Assembly: GCF_028769735.1 (NCBI RefSeq) | Contig: NC_088173.1 | Coordinates: 17,672,038 to 17,736,037, forward strand | Reading direction: 5' to 3' | Source of the DNA: Zonotrichia leucophrys gambelii | Lineage: Eukaryota > Chordata > Aves > Passeriformes > Passerellidae | Length of the DNA stretch: 64,000 nucleotides | In this document: piece after piece, positions 50,970 to 63,348 of the stretch | How positions within the stretch are numbered: position 1 is the first letter of the stretch | Layout: each line of letters opens with the position of its first letter | The notes under the pieces: model-generated | Databases searched by the model: none | What the model saw: only the letters and a program-made list of their open reading frames with translations | What the model was told of the DNA's origin: nothing | Translations under genes and position numbers: made by a program

Positions 50970-51820
50970 CACTCTGGCTGGATGACCCAGCCCAGAGAGT
51001 GGTGGTGAATGGTTTCACATGCAGTTGGTGGCCAGTCCTGTGTCCTGTTTAATATCTACTGACGTTCAATAAGGAAAAGTGCCAAATCCTGCACTTCAGT
51101 CACAACAACCCCAGACAGAGCCACAGACTGGGGCAAGAGTGGCCCAGCAGAAAGGAACCTGAGGGTGCTGGCCAGCTGCTGGCTGAACATGAGCCAGTGT
51201 GTGCCCAGGTGGCCAAGAAAGCCACTGGCATCCTGGCCTGTATCAGCAATAGTGTGAGCAGCAGGACAAGGGCAGTGATGTTCCCCCTGTATTTGGCATG
51301 GGTGGAGCCGCATCCTGAATCCTGTGTCCAGTTCTGGGCCCCCACTGCAAGAAGGACGTTGAGGGGCTGGAGTGAGTCCAGAGAAGCATCAAATGAGCCG
51401 GTGAAGGGTCTAGAGAGTAAGCCACATGAGGAGCAGCTGAGAGGGCTGGGGGTGTTTAGTCTGGAGAAAAGGAGGCTTAGGGGGACAGTTTATCACTCCA
51501 CAACTCTCTGAAAAGGAGATTTAGCCAGGTGGGCATTGGACTCTTCTCCCAAGAAGCAAGCAACAGGACAAGACAAAATGGCCTTGAGCTGTGCCAGAGG
51601 AGGCTCAGTTTGGTTATCAGGAAGAATTTCTTCACTGTTAGCATGGTCAGACATTGGAACAGACTGTCCTGGGAGGTAGTGGAGTTACCATCCCAGGAAG
51701 TGTTCAAGAAAGGACTGGACATGACACTTAGTGCCATGGCTCTGTAGACATGTGGGTGATCACTCAAATGTTGGGCTCAGTGATCTTGGAGGTCTTTTCC
51801 AACCTTAATGATTCTGTGAT
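50970..51820 (+). mobile_element. CR1 LINE, 3' portion with internal deletion
   Basis: CR1 encodes an endonuclease/reverse-transcriptase protein that copies its own RNA. Here the left end (about 50973-51055) matches part of the reverse-transcriptase domain, including the Ala-Gln-Arg-Val-Val-Val-Asn-Gly segment. It then jumps at about 51060 to the downstream Phe-Asn-Lys-Gly-Lys-Cys segment, so the catalytic-site region is deleted. The rest covers the C-terminal region. Recognisable blocks are Val-Ala-Lys-Lys-Ala around 51203, Cys-Val-Gln-Phe-Trp-Ala-Pro around 51327, Phe-Ser-Leu-Glu-Lys-Arg-Arg around 51460, and His-Trp-Asn-Arg-Leu-Ser-Trp around 51653. The frame is broken between 51511 and 51529. 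The copy ends with the CR1-type tail TTCCAACCTTAATG followed by ATTCTGTG at 51811-51818. It is 5'-truncated, frameshifted and non-functional. Confidence 0.93.
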
Positions 51821-54800
51821 TAAAGGACACTGTACCACCTAGAGCAATCCTGTCTATGCCACTTCCTACCAAACTGGCGTGCCTTCACCCAGCTGGCCTG
51901 ATGAGACATCTGGATTTTAACAGAATTGCCAATTTATTTCTGCAAATATTTTTCTGTTTTCTAATATTAAAACATTGTAAATCTCAGTCAGCGAAACATT
52001 AAACAATTACTAGCACAGATAAAGAGTTCCCAAATGGTACTGATATACATCAGAATGGCAGGTTCAAAGACATGGGAGAACTTCAGTACATTTGATCTGT
52101 CATATGAGAATAGCAGTTCCAGGAAAAATCATCCTACCTCTTGCCAGTAGAATATCATACATTTATTACAGCCAGTGCCAAATTTACATTGCATTTACAG
52201 ATATATGAAGAAAAGCAGTTATTGTCCCAAAACTGTTCCAGCTGTAGAGAAACAGAGAAATACCTTTTGTCAGGGAAAAAGAAAAGCGAATGACCTAGGC
52301 CTGAGGACAACATAACAACAGACACAAAACTGGAAACTGATTGAGCAGTGGATTAGCAAATTCAGAGCTAAAATGAAAGCTGAAAAGAGATTCCTTTGAG
52401 TACGTTAAAGACCTCAGCAGCATCTACAGCAAACCAGAGTAATTCAAACAGTGATTAAAACTCAGGAAAACTAAATAATCAGTGTTTCTATTTGTTGGTA
52501 GATAAGCATAGCCTTATAACTTCTCACTGGATTTTTGTCACCGGGCTCACAAGAGGAGAGGTCAATGAAGAGAAGTCAAGTTATAACTAGCATAGGAAAA
52601 ATAAATATAAGTATTTCTGTATGTCTTTGTGTGCTCAGCTTTCAACACATACCTGAAACACCATTTATATATGGCAAAAAATGGGAAATTTGTATAGACA
52701 CAAATTTATCCCATTTCTAAAAGCTGAAGAAATGAAAGAATTTTCATCAGGCCACATGAAAAAGACAGTGCAGGTTCTCCAAGATCTTAGACTATTTTGG
52801 AGTAAATACTTTCCATCTAGACCCTATGAAATGTTCATTTCTCTCTCAGTGGAAGAATGGTAGCTCATCCTGCCCAAGAACAGGCTAATCCTGCAGCATG
52901 CCATAGATGCCGCTGCTTGCTCCCTGGGTGCTGCTGTTTGTCCAGCAGTGAGGTGGATGCTGGCCAGCCTGACTTTACCAAGCTTTCAGGTACTCCACCA
53001 CCATGCTTGCGTGCTCTCTTCCCCAGGAACCAGTAGCCAGGAGAGCAGAGAAACAGGGCAGCTCCCCAGCCTCCAGCAAAGCAAAGGGAAAACAGCCCTG
53101 AGCTTCAAGGGGCCCTTTCAAAAGGTTTGATGTCACCCTCTGGTCATCAGTGGCTGTTGGAGCAGCTTCAAAGTGCCTTGGAAACTGAAATGAAAAACTA
53201 TGACAGAATCCTACTTCTACAAAAAATACAAGTCTAATACTGAATAACTTGCACAGAAAAAATAGGGTTTTTTTTAAAGTCCTATTAAAAATTGTGTCTC
53301 TTCTTCACCATAAAACCAGTCTTCATGTTAACAAATGAGCTTTTGCTTTACAGAAATTTTCCCATTTAAATTGTTATTTCCTGCATCATTTATTGTGTTC
53401 TTTGATCTTGGCCTGCCCTTTAAATCTATGTCATCTTCTTGGGCTGTTTAGATAAATGTAGCTTAATAACTTCACAGTTTTATCTTTAAACACAGATAAC
53501 TATCACACAGTCAGTTTGCTGCTCAGTTGGGAACAGCCACAAGATACTATTTTTAAAACTTCATAAAAGCCCTGCAAATAGCTGAAAGCACTGAAAGGAT
53601 ACTACTAGTGGCACTCATTGTGATTGTAAAAAAGACCTATAAACCAAGATGATACATCTTTTGTTATTTCAAAATCAGATATCAAAGAAAATATCATTGC
53701 TTCATCATGTCTCAGCTATTAAATAACTGCATTTCTTGTACATCCAAATCTCAAATTTTATTAGTCAGACTTCCAAGTGACAAATTAGGTCCCTCTGGTA
53801 TTTATACATGACTTCTAAAAACATCTTGACCTATAAATCTCGTCACAAACAGTAACAAATATGTGAACAGAAGAACTAATATATAGCAAGGTAATTTTAA
53901 AATAATGATACATTAAGCATTAACTTGAATTTTTATTTTATAAAAAAAAGTTAGAGAGCTTATGAGTAAACTACTGAGTGAAAATGAAGCGCCATCTGGT
54001 CTTATACTAGAGACAGGATTTCACAAAGAGGGAAGTGTTGGTGGCTGTATTACCTAAGATTTTCTGACATTAATGCACTCCACAAATGCATAAGAATCAA
54101 AAAAAAAGATGACTCAAAGCTTAGGTGCTAAATTACAGGTTGGAAGATTCTGCTCCATGTGGTTTCTACACATTCAGTGTCTTACACAAAGCTCTGTCAT
54201 GTATTTTAAAAGCATTCCATGGCACACAGGAAAAAAAGTTTATTATTTTATCAAATAGGATCTTTTGTTCTGACCTTTTTAAAAATCATGTTTGTGAATG
54301 GACAGATTCAGTTAGTTCCAATTAAACAGGGTTAGGCTACTATTTTCCCTAGCACCACTAATCATTTTTCCTGCTACAAATAAGGCCAAATATACCAATC
54401 CTGACATAGATGGTCTCAGGAGGCAGCTTATTTTGAGGAATATATCTGCTGTATTTACAGAGTGGGAGAGAGGCCTGCACTACCTAGATCTAGGTGCCCT
54501 TTCTGACAAAACTAAGCAAGACTCAGTGGTCTCTTCTATAACGTGTTATACTCCACAAATAGTAACCAGCAAGTTGAGTCGGCTTCCATTCAGAGTGAAG
54601 GAAATGTTCAGCTGCAGTAAAGTGTCTTTCTACTAGGTGTAAAGTAGAATAAAAAGTGAACATAAATACAATCCTCCCACCTCTTTGTGAGATAATCCTC
54701 TTGTTATGTTGTAAGGATTAAAAAGCTGGCATGATGGAGATCAATGATTTTGTTTACCTTGGTCACCACAATCATTTAACAAGCTGAATGATAATGGTGT

Positions 54801-55117
54801 TTCCTGGTACCCTCTAAGTTGTTATGTTCTGGGTTCTGAGTGAGAGTAAGCTGGCTAGATCAGCAGCTGAGCAATCCCAGAAGCACAGGGCAGGGGAAAG
54901 AAAAAAAAACACCTCTCAAATTAACTTAGCCTGGTCCATGTACTCAAGTTCAATGTATTTCAAGCTGGCAAATCTTACCATTCAGAAATGAATAGGAGAA
55001 TATAGAGCAATAGGACAGCCAATGAAGACACCTCTGTCCAGGAAAAGGCCACCAAAACTGTTTCTTGAAGAGGACTGAAGCACAGGATGTTCTGGATGTT
55101 GTGGGTAGAAAAGATGA
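51821..55117. other. non-coding stretch
   Basis: No supported gene. A GC-richer patch at 52870-53170 has short overlapping frames. The remainder is AT-rich without recognisable repeats. Confidence 0.75.
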
Positions 55118-55305
55118 TATGAAGAGAGTTAAACAGTGGGGTGGGTTGAGCAAAGAGGATGTGCAGTCTGTTCTCAGGAGTTTTCAGGCCCAAGTGGACA
55201 AAGCCCTGAGCATGCTGTTCTGCCCCCATAGTTCATTCTGCTTTGGGACAGAGTCTGGGCTACAGAGCTCCATAAGCTTTTCCAGTCTTGACTCTTCAAG
55301 TCATC
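55118..55305 (+). mobile_element. decayed CR1 LINE 3' fragment
   Basis: The order of motifs matches the avian CR1 3' end: a degenerate 'tgaagagagttaaacagtgg', then GAGTTTTCAGGCCCAAGTGG, ACAAAGCCCTGAGCA, TCTGCCCCCATAGTTCATTC and TGCTTTGGGACAGAGTCTGG, then a tail near TTTTCCAGTCTTGACTCTTC. The upstream part (55040-55117) may belong to it but is too diverged to assign. Only the C-terminal codons and 3' UTR are represented, so it is an old 5'-truncated insertion. Confidence 0.72.
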
Positions 55306-55675
55306 TGGTTGCAGATGACTGCAGATAGTAGCAATCAGTAGCATCTCAAAAACACAATGATCATGAAGAAATCTCAAGTCCTCTCAGACAATTTATAAAC
55401 TCACTCGCATGGGAAACTAGGAAACAGGTCAGATGTTTCACAGATTTTCCATCACATGCAAGCAGCTCACTTGGATGTGCAGGAAGAAACAATAATGCCC
55501 TGAAAAAAATCTAGCCTTGAGAGTATTTGTCTATTTGCTGGCATACCATTCTTTCTACAATGATTCTACAATTTGTTTACTTTTCACAGAACACTAAAAT
55601 TCCCATTTTTAAAACAAAAACTAACAGTTGACTTTGTAGGAGTGCCATTTGATTTTGAAGTGGACAATAAGCAAT

Positions 55676-55750
55676 GAATTAGAAATTAATTTGAAAATTA
55701 GGAATTAATTTTTGAAATTAATTCCAAAAGTAATTAGAAATTAATTTTTG
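55676..55750. repeat. AATTAATT-rich block with perfect hairpin
   Basis: Repeated GAAATTAATTT-like units. Within it GGAATTAATTT (55701-55711) and AAATTAATTCC (55715-55725) form a perfect 11-bp stem with a 3-base TTG loop. Confidence 0.85.
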
Positions 55751-56408
55751 TTGTTGCTACTGATAAAGGTTTGGCTGTAAAAGGAGGCATTGCACAATGA
55801 AAAAAATTTCAGAGATCCATTAGTTTGTAGTGAAGAGGTCATTTCTCAGTTCTTCTAGCCTCAGCTTTATGGTAGACATTGTGCCATCCTATTTCCATGT
55901 GCAAGACTGCATCAAAATTACTGCTATGTCTTTCATATCAAAGAGGGAGAATAAACAAATAGTAAACAGTACCATTTTTTTAGTTAATCAAATATGAATT
56001 TTAAATTTTGCTAATCCTTCACTGAGATTAAGAAATGCTGCTTGACAACCTTTTAACAATATACAGCAATGGAAATATTCCATAATCAATACATATATGG
56101 ACCCATTATTTTCCATTGGCATGCACATGCTTTCCATCATCTTATCATCTTGATAATCTCTCTCTGCCTTAATTAAACTATGTTTACTGTTATAAAAGGT
56201 GATACTTTTGTATGAGACACAGATAAGGCTCTCAGTTATGGCATGAATAACACACAAACTCAGCTTTCAAAAAGTCCATATTGTCAGAAATCTAGTCCAC
56301 TCAGAGTCAATGGTCACCTGCTACATAGGATTTTTTGAGAACCTGACTCCATCTGTGTTTAGACATGCAGAAAAGCAGCAGAACTACCAGCTAAACTTGC
56401 CATCTTGT

Positions 56409-56455
56409 CTTTTAATTTTTCTTCTCCTTCTTCTGCTTCTTTTAATTTTTCTTCT
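56409..56455 (+). repeat. 17-bp perfect direct repeat, 30-base period
   Basis: CTTTTAATTTTTCTTCT occurs at 56409-56425 and 56439-56455, in a C/T-rich stretch. Confidence 0.85.
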
Positions 56456-56490
56456 GATTCCTGAATCTGAATCTTGATGTTTTTGCACTC

Positions 56491-56520
56491 ACAACACACA
56501 CACACATGCACACACAGAGA
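56491..56520 (+). repeat. CA microsatellite, imperfect
   Basis: CA repeats interrupted once by TG, running into a short GA run. Confidence 0.9.
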
Positions 56521-57479
56521 GATAGAAATGAGTTAAACTCTTTGAATAGACTCATTTGCTCCACTCACATTGAAATACCCCTGTGGTTGTTTTACAGCTT
56601 CCAGAAAAGACACATATCTGGTGTCTGCACACTAATTAATATATTTGTCTTCCCTTCCAGTGTTACTAATTGTTCCTTGGGCTTAACCTTAGACAGTGAC
56701 TTAGTTAAACGCTATATTGAATTTCACCACTTCCATTTGAACTACTTTTCTGGTAGTTCACTGAAGGGTTTATAGTTATCATGAGTGACCAAAGCACTTG
56801 GATGTGCGTACTTAGGTCAGTGTATAGGCCTATACATGTGGGATGGGGGTGAAATGTTTTAAAATAAAACAGCTGCAGAAGAAATGGTCAAGCCATTGAA
56901 GGCAATATGATAGCTGCTATTAAATCCCACTTTGAGAAACTTCCTTTAGCTTTGATGATTTTTTTCTTCTCAAAAGTTGCTATCAATTTTTTCACTGACC
57001 TCAGCTCAACCTCAAAGAATCAACCTAACTTGTAGCCTGCTCACATTTTTCTTATGTGGGCACAAAAATAGTAAAACAGAAATAGCTTGTATTGAAACTG
57101 AAGGTAATCAAAAGTTGGGATGTTTTGGGTTTAAAAAAATTCATTAATTTTATTTTTCTTTTGTAAAACAAATACCCTGAGGTGGTTCACATCAGGATCC
57201 TTTTTTGTCTGAAGTTCAGGAAGGTAAGAATTAGTAGTTGGAGACTTTCTCTTTAATTGTAACCAAATGCTACCTTATAAGGGGTTGAGGATTACCATAA
57301 AGGTGTTCTCAGCTTCTCAGGCACTGTTGCTGTTCTTGAAATAAAAATAATTTGTATAGTGCCTACTCAGTATGAAATCTGAAAGACTCATAATCTTTAT
57401 TTATGTTAACAGCATTTTTATTAGGCATCCTTGTTATCGTGAACCCATATATTCCTGCTCAGATGGGAAATTTCCCCAT

Positions 57480-57960
57480 AAATGGATCAATGCCACAGAG
57501 CAACACAAACTCTGCGTCTCCTATAGGTGCAATGCCTGCCTGAAAGAGGAATCTGAATCTACCAGGACAAGTCAGGCACTGAGCGTCTTTTTCTCGGAGC
57601 ACATGGAGCACCTTGCAACAAGGTGGACAGAAGCGCCGTGCCAAGCAGCAAACTCCCTGTGGCACTCGTGCACTACAGACCTTAGGATTTTGCCCCTCAT
57701 CGAGACTTGAGTGCTTGGCCAGCATAGAAATCCCACATTTCAGCCTGAGAAATCTGTGCAGCGTATGTGCTCTCCACGCCACCCCTCAGGAAGCAACACG
57801 TCCTGTTGCACATGCAGCGTTTCACTGCTCTGCAGATTCCCAGTAAATCTGACTCCCAGAGGCTTTTCCGTGCGTGTTCCCAGGGACTGGGCAGCACATG
57901 GGCACCAGGGCCATCAGACAATCCCCAGAAGTGTAAGTCTTACTGTGCAGGCATGCAGTG
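57480..57960. other. CpG-enriched block of unknown nature
   Basis: About a dozen CpGs occur in roughly 400 bases, well above the flanks. Overlapping open frames of 64-112 codons run on both strands (112 codons at 57372-57710 +, 107 at 57459-57782 -), so frame length alone does not indicate coding. An AATAAA lies at 57979. It may be an old repeat, an exon or a small regulatory island; no feature decides between these. Confidence 0.35.
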
Positions 57961-59629
57961 ACTTCATCACATGTGCATAATAAATATGAGGCGCTCTTAA
58001 AGTGTTGGCCTGACTATGAGGGCTCTTGCAGGCTTGTGGTTATCACCAGGCTGAATACAACCTGTTGTAGAGCATCCTGGGCAGAGAATCTGACCTGCCA
58101 CAGCTTCCAAACAGCTTGAAATGGTAACAAATGTATAAATTTATCAACATCTGCCCAGACAATGTTTCTGGGCTGAAAAAGAGAATGTGTTCAGGAAATC
58201 CAGCCGTTTGGTAGCCTTTAGACTACAAAGTCCAAATTTACTAGGTTGTCCCTGAAGTTTACAGTCTCCTCTTGAGCCCTTGCACTTGCACCTCTTTTCT
58301 CACGCTGGGATAAGCGGCCCTCTACCCCATCTCCATTGTCTAAACACCATTTTGGGGAGTGAAGAAAGCTGATTTTTCCCAGTTTGGAGGACATTTCTGA
58401 AAAATATGTGATTTTATAACATCAGTGGAAGGGTTGGCAACTCTTGCATTCAAATAAATACCTACAGCACTTGTTCAGGACTCTGCCTAATTATAAACTA
58501 AGAATGATTTCCAGGCTAATAAATATTGGCTTGAGAATTTAGGCACTTGTATTTTGACTTGCCCAAAGTGACACACCCATCCCAAAATAGCGGAGAATCT
58601 CTGGAGCAGAACTGGAGTGACCCAAGCTAATGATTTTGTTGCCCAAAAGACCAAGCAACTTTCATCCTGTCTCCTGTGGGTATTACACTTTTCACCAGGA
58701 GATTTTTTGTGCTATTTTGTTTCTAAGGCTACATGTATTAAGAGGTGAGATCTGAAGGAGAAAAAAAGGAAGAAAATTTTATGTATTAGAGCTGGTGAGT
58801 TCACCTTTCTGATGAACTTTGTTGCTGTGGAAACAGTTACAAACTGAAAAATTCTCACAGGAGTCTCTTGCCCAAGAAAACTCTGCCTCTTCCACAGACT
58901 AATTTTCTCATCTTGACGAAGATCAGGGTCTCAGGTGAAGGACTGAACTTTCCCGGAAGGCTGTCTGTGCTGGAGTTACAGTCAGTGGTTCTATCTGCAG
59001 TGCCCAGAGGTGTTTGACCATGGTTGTGCCACTCCCCAGGAAGCCAGCAAGGACTGTGCACAATGAGTAGGGGCACAGTGGAGAGACGGCTTTATTTCAT
59101 GTGGGAGATAGCAAAGCTCTGTGTAAGTGAAGTGGAATCACCTTCCACAAAATCAGCCAGCCAGAAGAAATGTTAAATACTTATACTGGGCACATTTTTA
59201 ATGGTTCTGGGACTACTCTGAACCAGCAGCACCAGATACTGTGGATTATCCAAGGATTGAGGAGTTACAAGAATTGGAAAGAGGGCCCACAGAAGGAGTA
59301 GCAGTGGTGATTATTTTATTTCATTGCTAATACCAGTTTCACAGCACCATCAAAAAACAGAAGCCAGAGTGTGGATTTGTGGTTCTCAAGGTGGGAATGG
59401 TCTTTGGTGTCCACAGTGGTGACCTTATCAGAGCAAGCATAGAACTGATAGAACTTACAGCAAGGGCCAGCCAGGTTTCAAATAGGAAATGCTGCACAGT
59501 AGCTGCCATGGAGCTGGAACACAAGCAATCAGGTGGGTACAGACACCAGGGTCCCAGTGCCCTGTGGCAGGCTCTCTGTGAGAAGGCTTGTATCTCATGG
59601 GCACCCCCCAGGTAGGAGCAGCTTAAGCC

Positions 59630-60200
59630 TTAGCTTCAGCTCTTCATCACTTCCCCCACTTTTCCCAGTTTTAACACCATATCCTCTTCCCATGTTTCAG
59701 ATCTACATTTTTCCTGTCCTTCCCCTATAGCACTTTAACCTTTCTTCAGTCTTCTGTCTTTGCTCTTTTCTCTCTTTATTCTTATTTCCTTTTCCTTTTT
59801 TTGACTCAGTTTCTGTCTCCGACTCTCTCTTCAAAGTCTGTAGTCTCACTACCACTCAATAAATCAATTATTTTCTGCCCCTTTCAGCCTACATTTTAAT
59901 TATAAGTTTGGCTTTCACCAAAATTCTTAATTTCTCTGTTTTGCATCCTCAAGTCACATTTTTCAAATTCTAAATCGTCACACACTACCCAGTTCCAAAT
60001 GTCACCTTCTTCTCTACTGTTATGGTATCTGTTCATCTGATGGTGACTCACTCACAACCTGCTCTGCTACTCCATCCCCTCAGTTCTTAAAGGAAACAGC
60101 ATGCCATGATAAATTTGCTCAAAAAATCTTCAAAGTTGTCATCAAATCCTCTGCAGTTCTCTTCTGTGCCTTCCCCATCAGGAAAAATTTATCTGTTGCC
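59630..60200 (+). repeat. pyrimidine-biased stretch
   Basis: The plus strand is strongly C/T-rich over several hundred bases, most clearly at about 59736-59840 (runs of CTT, TCTCT and TTTCC). It is low-complexity in character rather than a clean microsatellite. Confidence 0.7.
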
Positions 60201-62628
60201 TACATTTTTTAACCTCCTGATATGCAAGAGCTCTTATTGGTCAAGAAGTCTAAGACAAAGGCAACTTTGCCATGGAATTAATCAGGAATCCTATGTATTT
60301 TCTATCTAGAATTGAAGGAGTTTGATTATCATAAGTATTTTCTGCTATAAATGTTGTGGAGTAATCATTCTGTTGCAAAATTAACAGTAGATATAGAATG
60401 GGGAAATAATTATATTATTCTAACCAGATTGTATAAACTTGGGAAAACAAGGCTTTGAAGTATATATGGCTTTGCAAGAAATTATCTATTAACAAATTCC
60501 AAGTCTGCAGCTTTTCAATTGCATGTCTTTCCATGGAGGATAAGAAAAACACCTGTTCATACACCTGGTGCTTTGGAGACCTTCCTCAGAGATGCCATGT
60601 AAAGTGTTGATGCTTGTACTTCTGTTTGTCTGCTGGTAACAATGTGACATGAATCCATGGAAATGTTGCAAGAAACCAAGCATCTGACTCCTCATCCTGA
60701 TAGGATCTTGAGTGCAATCCTTGATTTCTAAAAATCATTCAACAAGTCAGATGTATTTGACAGTCTCCCTCAAAACCCTTTAGGAATATGCTTTACCAAG
60801 TCTTCTGGGTGAAAAATGTTTATCTGCCTATGTTATGTTAAACCACAAAACCTTACCCTTTCTCTGCTCCTTCTCTCTGATATCAAATAATTCCCCTGGG
60901 CTGCCATACGTCTCCTCTAAAACTAGAAATAAGGAGAAAAGTCACTCATCCTTCCTAGATTTCTTGCAATTTGACAAGAAATTCTTAGATGTGCAAGGAA
61001 GCCCTTAATATTTTTTTTTTGTGAGAGAAAACAACAACAGAGTGTAATTTCTGCACTTCTCTCATATAAAATCTGATCAATAATTAAAATTCACATTTCT
61101 TTTTGAAAAGAGTGATACCATTTTTGTGCATTCATACTTCTTGTTAGAAATACAAAGATTAGATTTGTCCAGATAGAAGACACACCTGCTTAGAAGGGAA
61201 TGGGAATGTGAATTTGATGTTTATTTATGCTTCATAAAAATGACACAATTAGCAATGTAAATATGAATTATACTTTTCTGTCTTAACTATATAGAGAGTA
61301 AAGTGAAAACCATATAGAAGGTGAAAGTGTAATTGGATGATGGTTGCATAGTGACCGTAAGGATGTTTTTTATCTAGAAATGCATGTGAGGAATAACTGC
61401 AGAAGTTGCTTAAAGTATGAGGATTAAGAAAATGCTAGACTATCAAGGAGGTAGTTGCCTATTTGCAGATCAAAAATCATTCACGAGCTCCAAATAAGAG
61501 TTCTCTGCTTGTAAATGTCCATCTTCTCTTTCTTTCCCACGCAAGAGCAAACAGAGTGTGCATAGGGAATAACAAGACAGGAATGTGAGGAAGAGTGGGG
61601 AGAGGCTAGTTTCAGGCTGGGATGCACACCCAGCTCCTCTGCTGTTTGCCAGATGGATTTCTCAGGGCAGGTCCTGCAGCAGAGAGGAAGACTGGGCTCA
61701 TTGGCACAGACTTTGCTTCCTGCTCAAGAAGCCTGTACACATGCTGCTACAGCAAATCCACCAAACACACTCGACATAAGCTGGTGGGGACTAGGACTAG
61801 CAACACAGAAATGAAAGGCTCCATTGTCCATTCATGGCCTCATAAACTATTAACTCCCACTTGAATTGTTCCATTAGATTCCCACTGTAAAATCTTCAGC
61901 TTTCTTTTGGTCTTTTCCCTTCACTTTATCCAATTGCTTGTGCAGGATAGCATTTTAGACATGTAATATTTTAAGCTGAAAGGTGTATTCCTCTGGAAGT
62001 TCAAATAGATTGTACTGTAGGAAAATATCTCACAGCAGGGATGTGTTGTGTGCTACAGGGAGTGCAGTGTTTGCCTGAGTCCAAAAGATTTGTATGGAGA
62101 CTAAGTAACAGAAAAAACATTTAGGAAAATATTTCTTAGTTCTTATAACATTGATTCTTTGGTAGGCAACTTTCTTGGTTTATGAAGTAATTTAGCAAGT
62201 GCTGTGTTGTAAATTGCAAAGTACAGTACATAGCAATCAGGGTAAGGGCAGTTTTGTTATTATGACTGGCCAAGATCTGATAAACTATTATATCTGACTT
62301 TATAAACACTTTATTAAATATCACACTATCACAAACCAAAGAATGTTGTATAAAAGCAACTTGAGCAATTTGACATCCACTTTTTGTCATAAAAAAAAGA
62401 AATATTCTCTTGATTAGTTTCTATGAAGCATAATATCTGTAAAATAAACAAGATAATCCTTATGTAAACAGCTCAGGGTACACAGAGCACAAAAATGGAC
62501 AGAGGCGCAAAGAACATTCTTGGCTCTAAAGTCTGAAAGCAAATTTCCGCTTCATTTAATCTAGTTTAATAATGATTTTAATTGTAGTATTTTTAAGTCA
62601 CTGAAAAAACTTTTTTTAATTGTACCAA

Positions 62629-62668
62629 GGTTTGGGTTTTGGGGTGTTTTTTTTGGTTTTTTTTTTTT
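62629..62668 (+). repeat. G/T run with quadruplex-like G tracts
   Basis: GG, GGG, GGGG and GG runs are separated by T-rich loops and followed by a long T run. Only a two-layer quadruplex would be possible. Confidence 0.8.
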
Positions 62669-63019
62669 AGTTGAATCTATCCTCCTAGATAGCATCCCCA
62701 TGACTGCAGTGAATCTGTGTATTCATGGGCTCCACTCACACATAATTTCTGAGACACTCAGATTTACAGAGTGGCAGATTTCTAAGGAATCGGAGTAAGA
62801 AAATGACATTAACTGCTATTATTCTGGGTAGCACCATGCACTAACCTATGTCACACAATGCTTTCTCAGTCACACACTGCGTGTAGTTTAGGGAAATGTC
62901 CTCCCCTGGATTATCTTCCATTTTTCTTTATTCCCATATAATCAGAATCGATACTTCCCATTTGCAACCCCCCGTTTGGTGTTTTTCTCTGTTTAGAGTC
63001 AGGCTGGCTGGCAAAAGTG

Positions 63020-63340
63020 ACAAAACACCTCATGGAAATACCACGGCACTCGCTGCAGCTCCGCCTTTGATATTGGTGGCGCTCATGTGATTAGCACAGC
63101 AATCAGGGCGCTGTGTGGCGGTCAATACACATCATTACTCTTTCTCAAACAAGCATGCCCAGCTCAGCTTCGGTGTTAGGGAGGCCGACACAAGCATCGA
63201 GGATATTCCCAGTGATCTTTAAGGGGCATGCGAAAGGGAGGGGTTTTCTCTCACGTGGCTTTGCGGAGGAATTTCTAGCACAGGGCGCCTTTAATCAGGA
63301 TTAGGCAATAGCATCTGAGGCACAGGCAGCTGGGGCTCCG
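63020..63340. promoter_or_regulatory. CpG-enriched putative regulatory block
   Basis: The block has many more CpGs than most of the window, contains GATTAG homeodomain-like sites, and has two GGCGCT cores: GGTGGCGCT at 63075-63083 and AGGGCGCTG at 63105-63113. Both resemble the core of CTCF sites and lie in the same orientation 30 bases apart. No TATA box or initiator is evident. Regulatory function is inferred from composition and motifs only. Confidence 0.35.
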
Positions 63341-63348
63341 CTCAGGAC

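Larger units (their letters stand above)
55306..63019. other. non-coding stretch
   Basis: No supported gene. It holds an AATTAATT-rich hairpin block at 55676-55750, a duplicated C/T motif at 56409-56455, a CA microsatellite, a CpG-enriched patch at about 57480-57960, a 95-codon open frame at 59331-59615, a long pyrimidine-biased segment at about 59630-60200 and a G/T run near 62629. Those of interest are listed separately or as findings. Confidence 0.65.

Noticed and set aside
57167..57222. AAG/GTAAGA donor after a protein-like open segment
   Set aside because: No acceptor with a pyrimidine tract upstream, and the frames are short.
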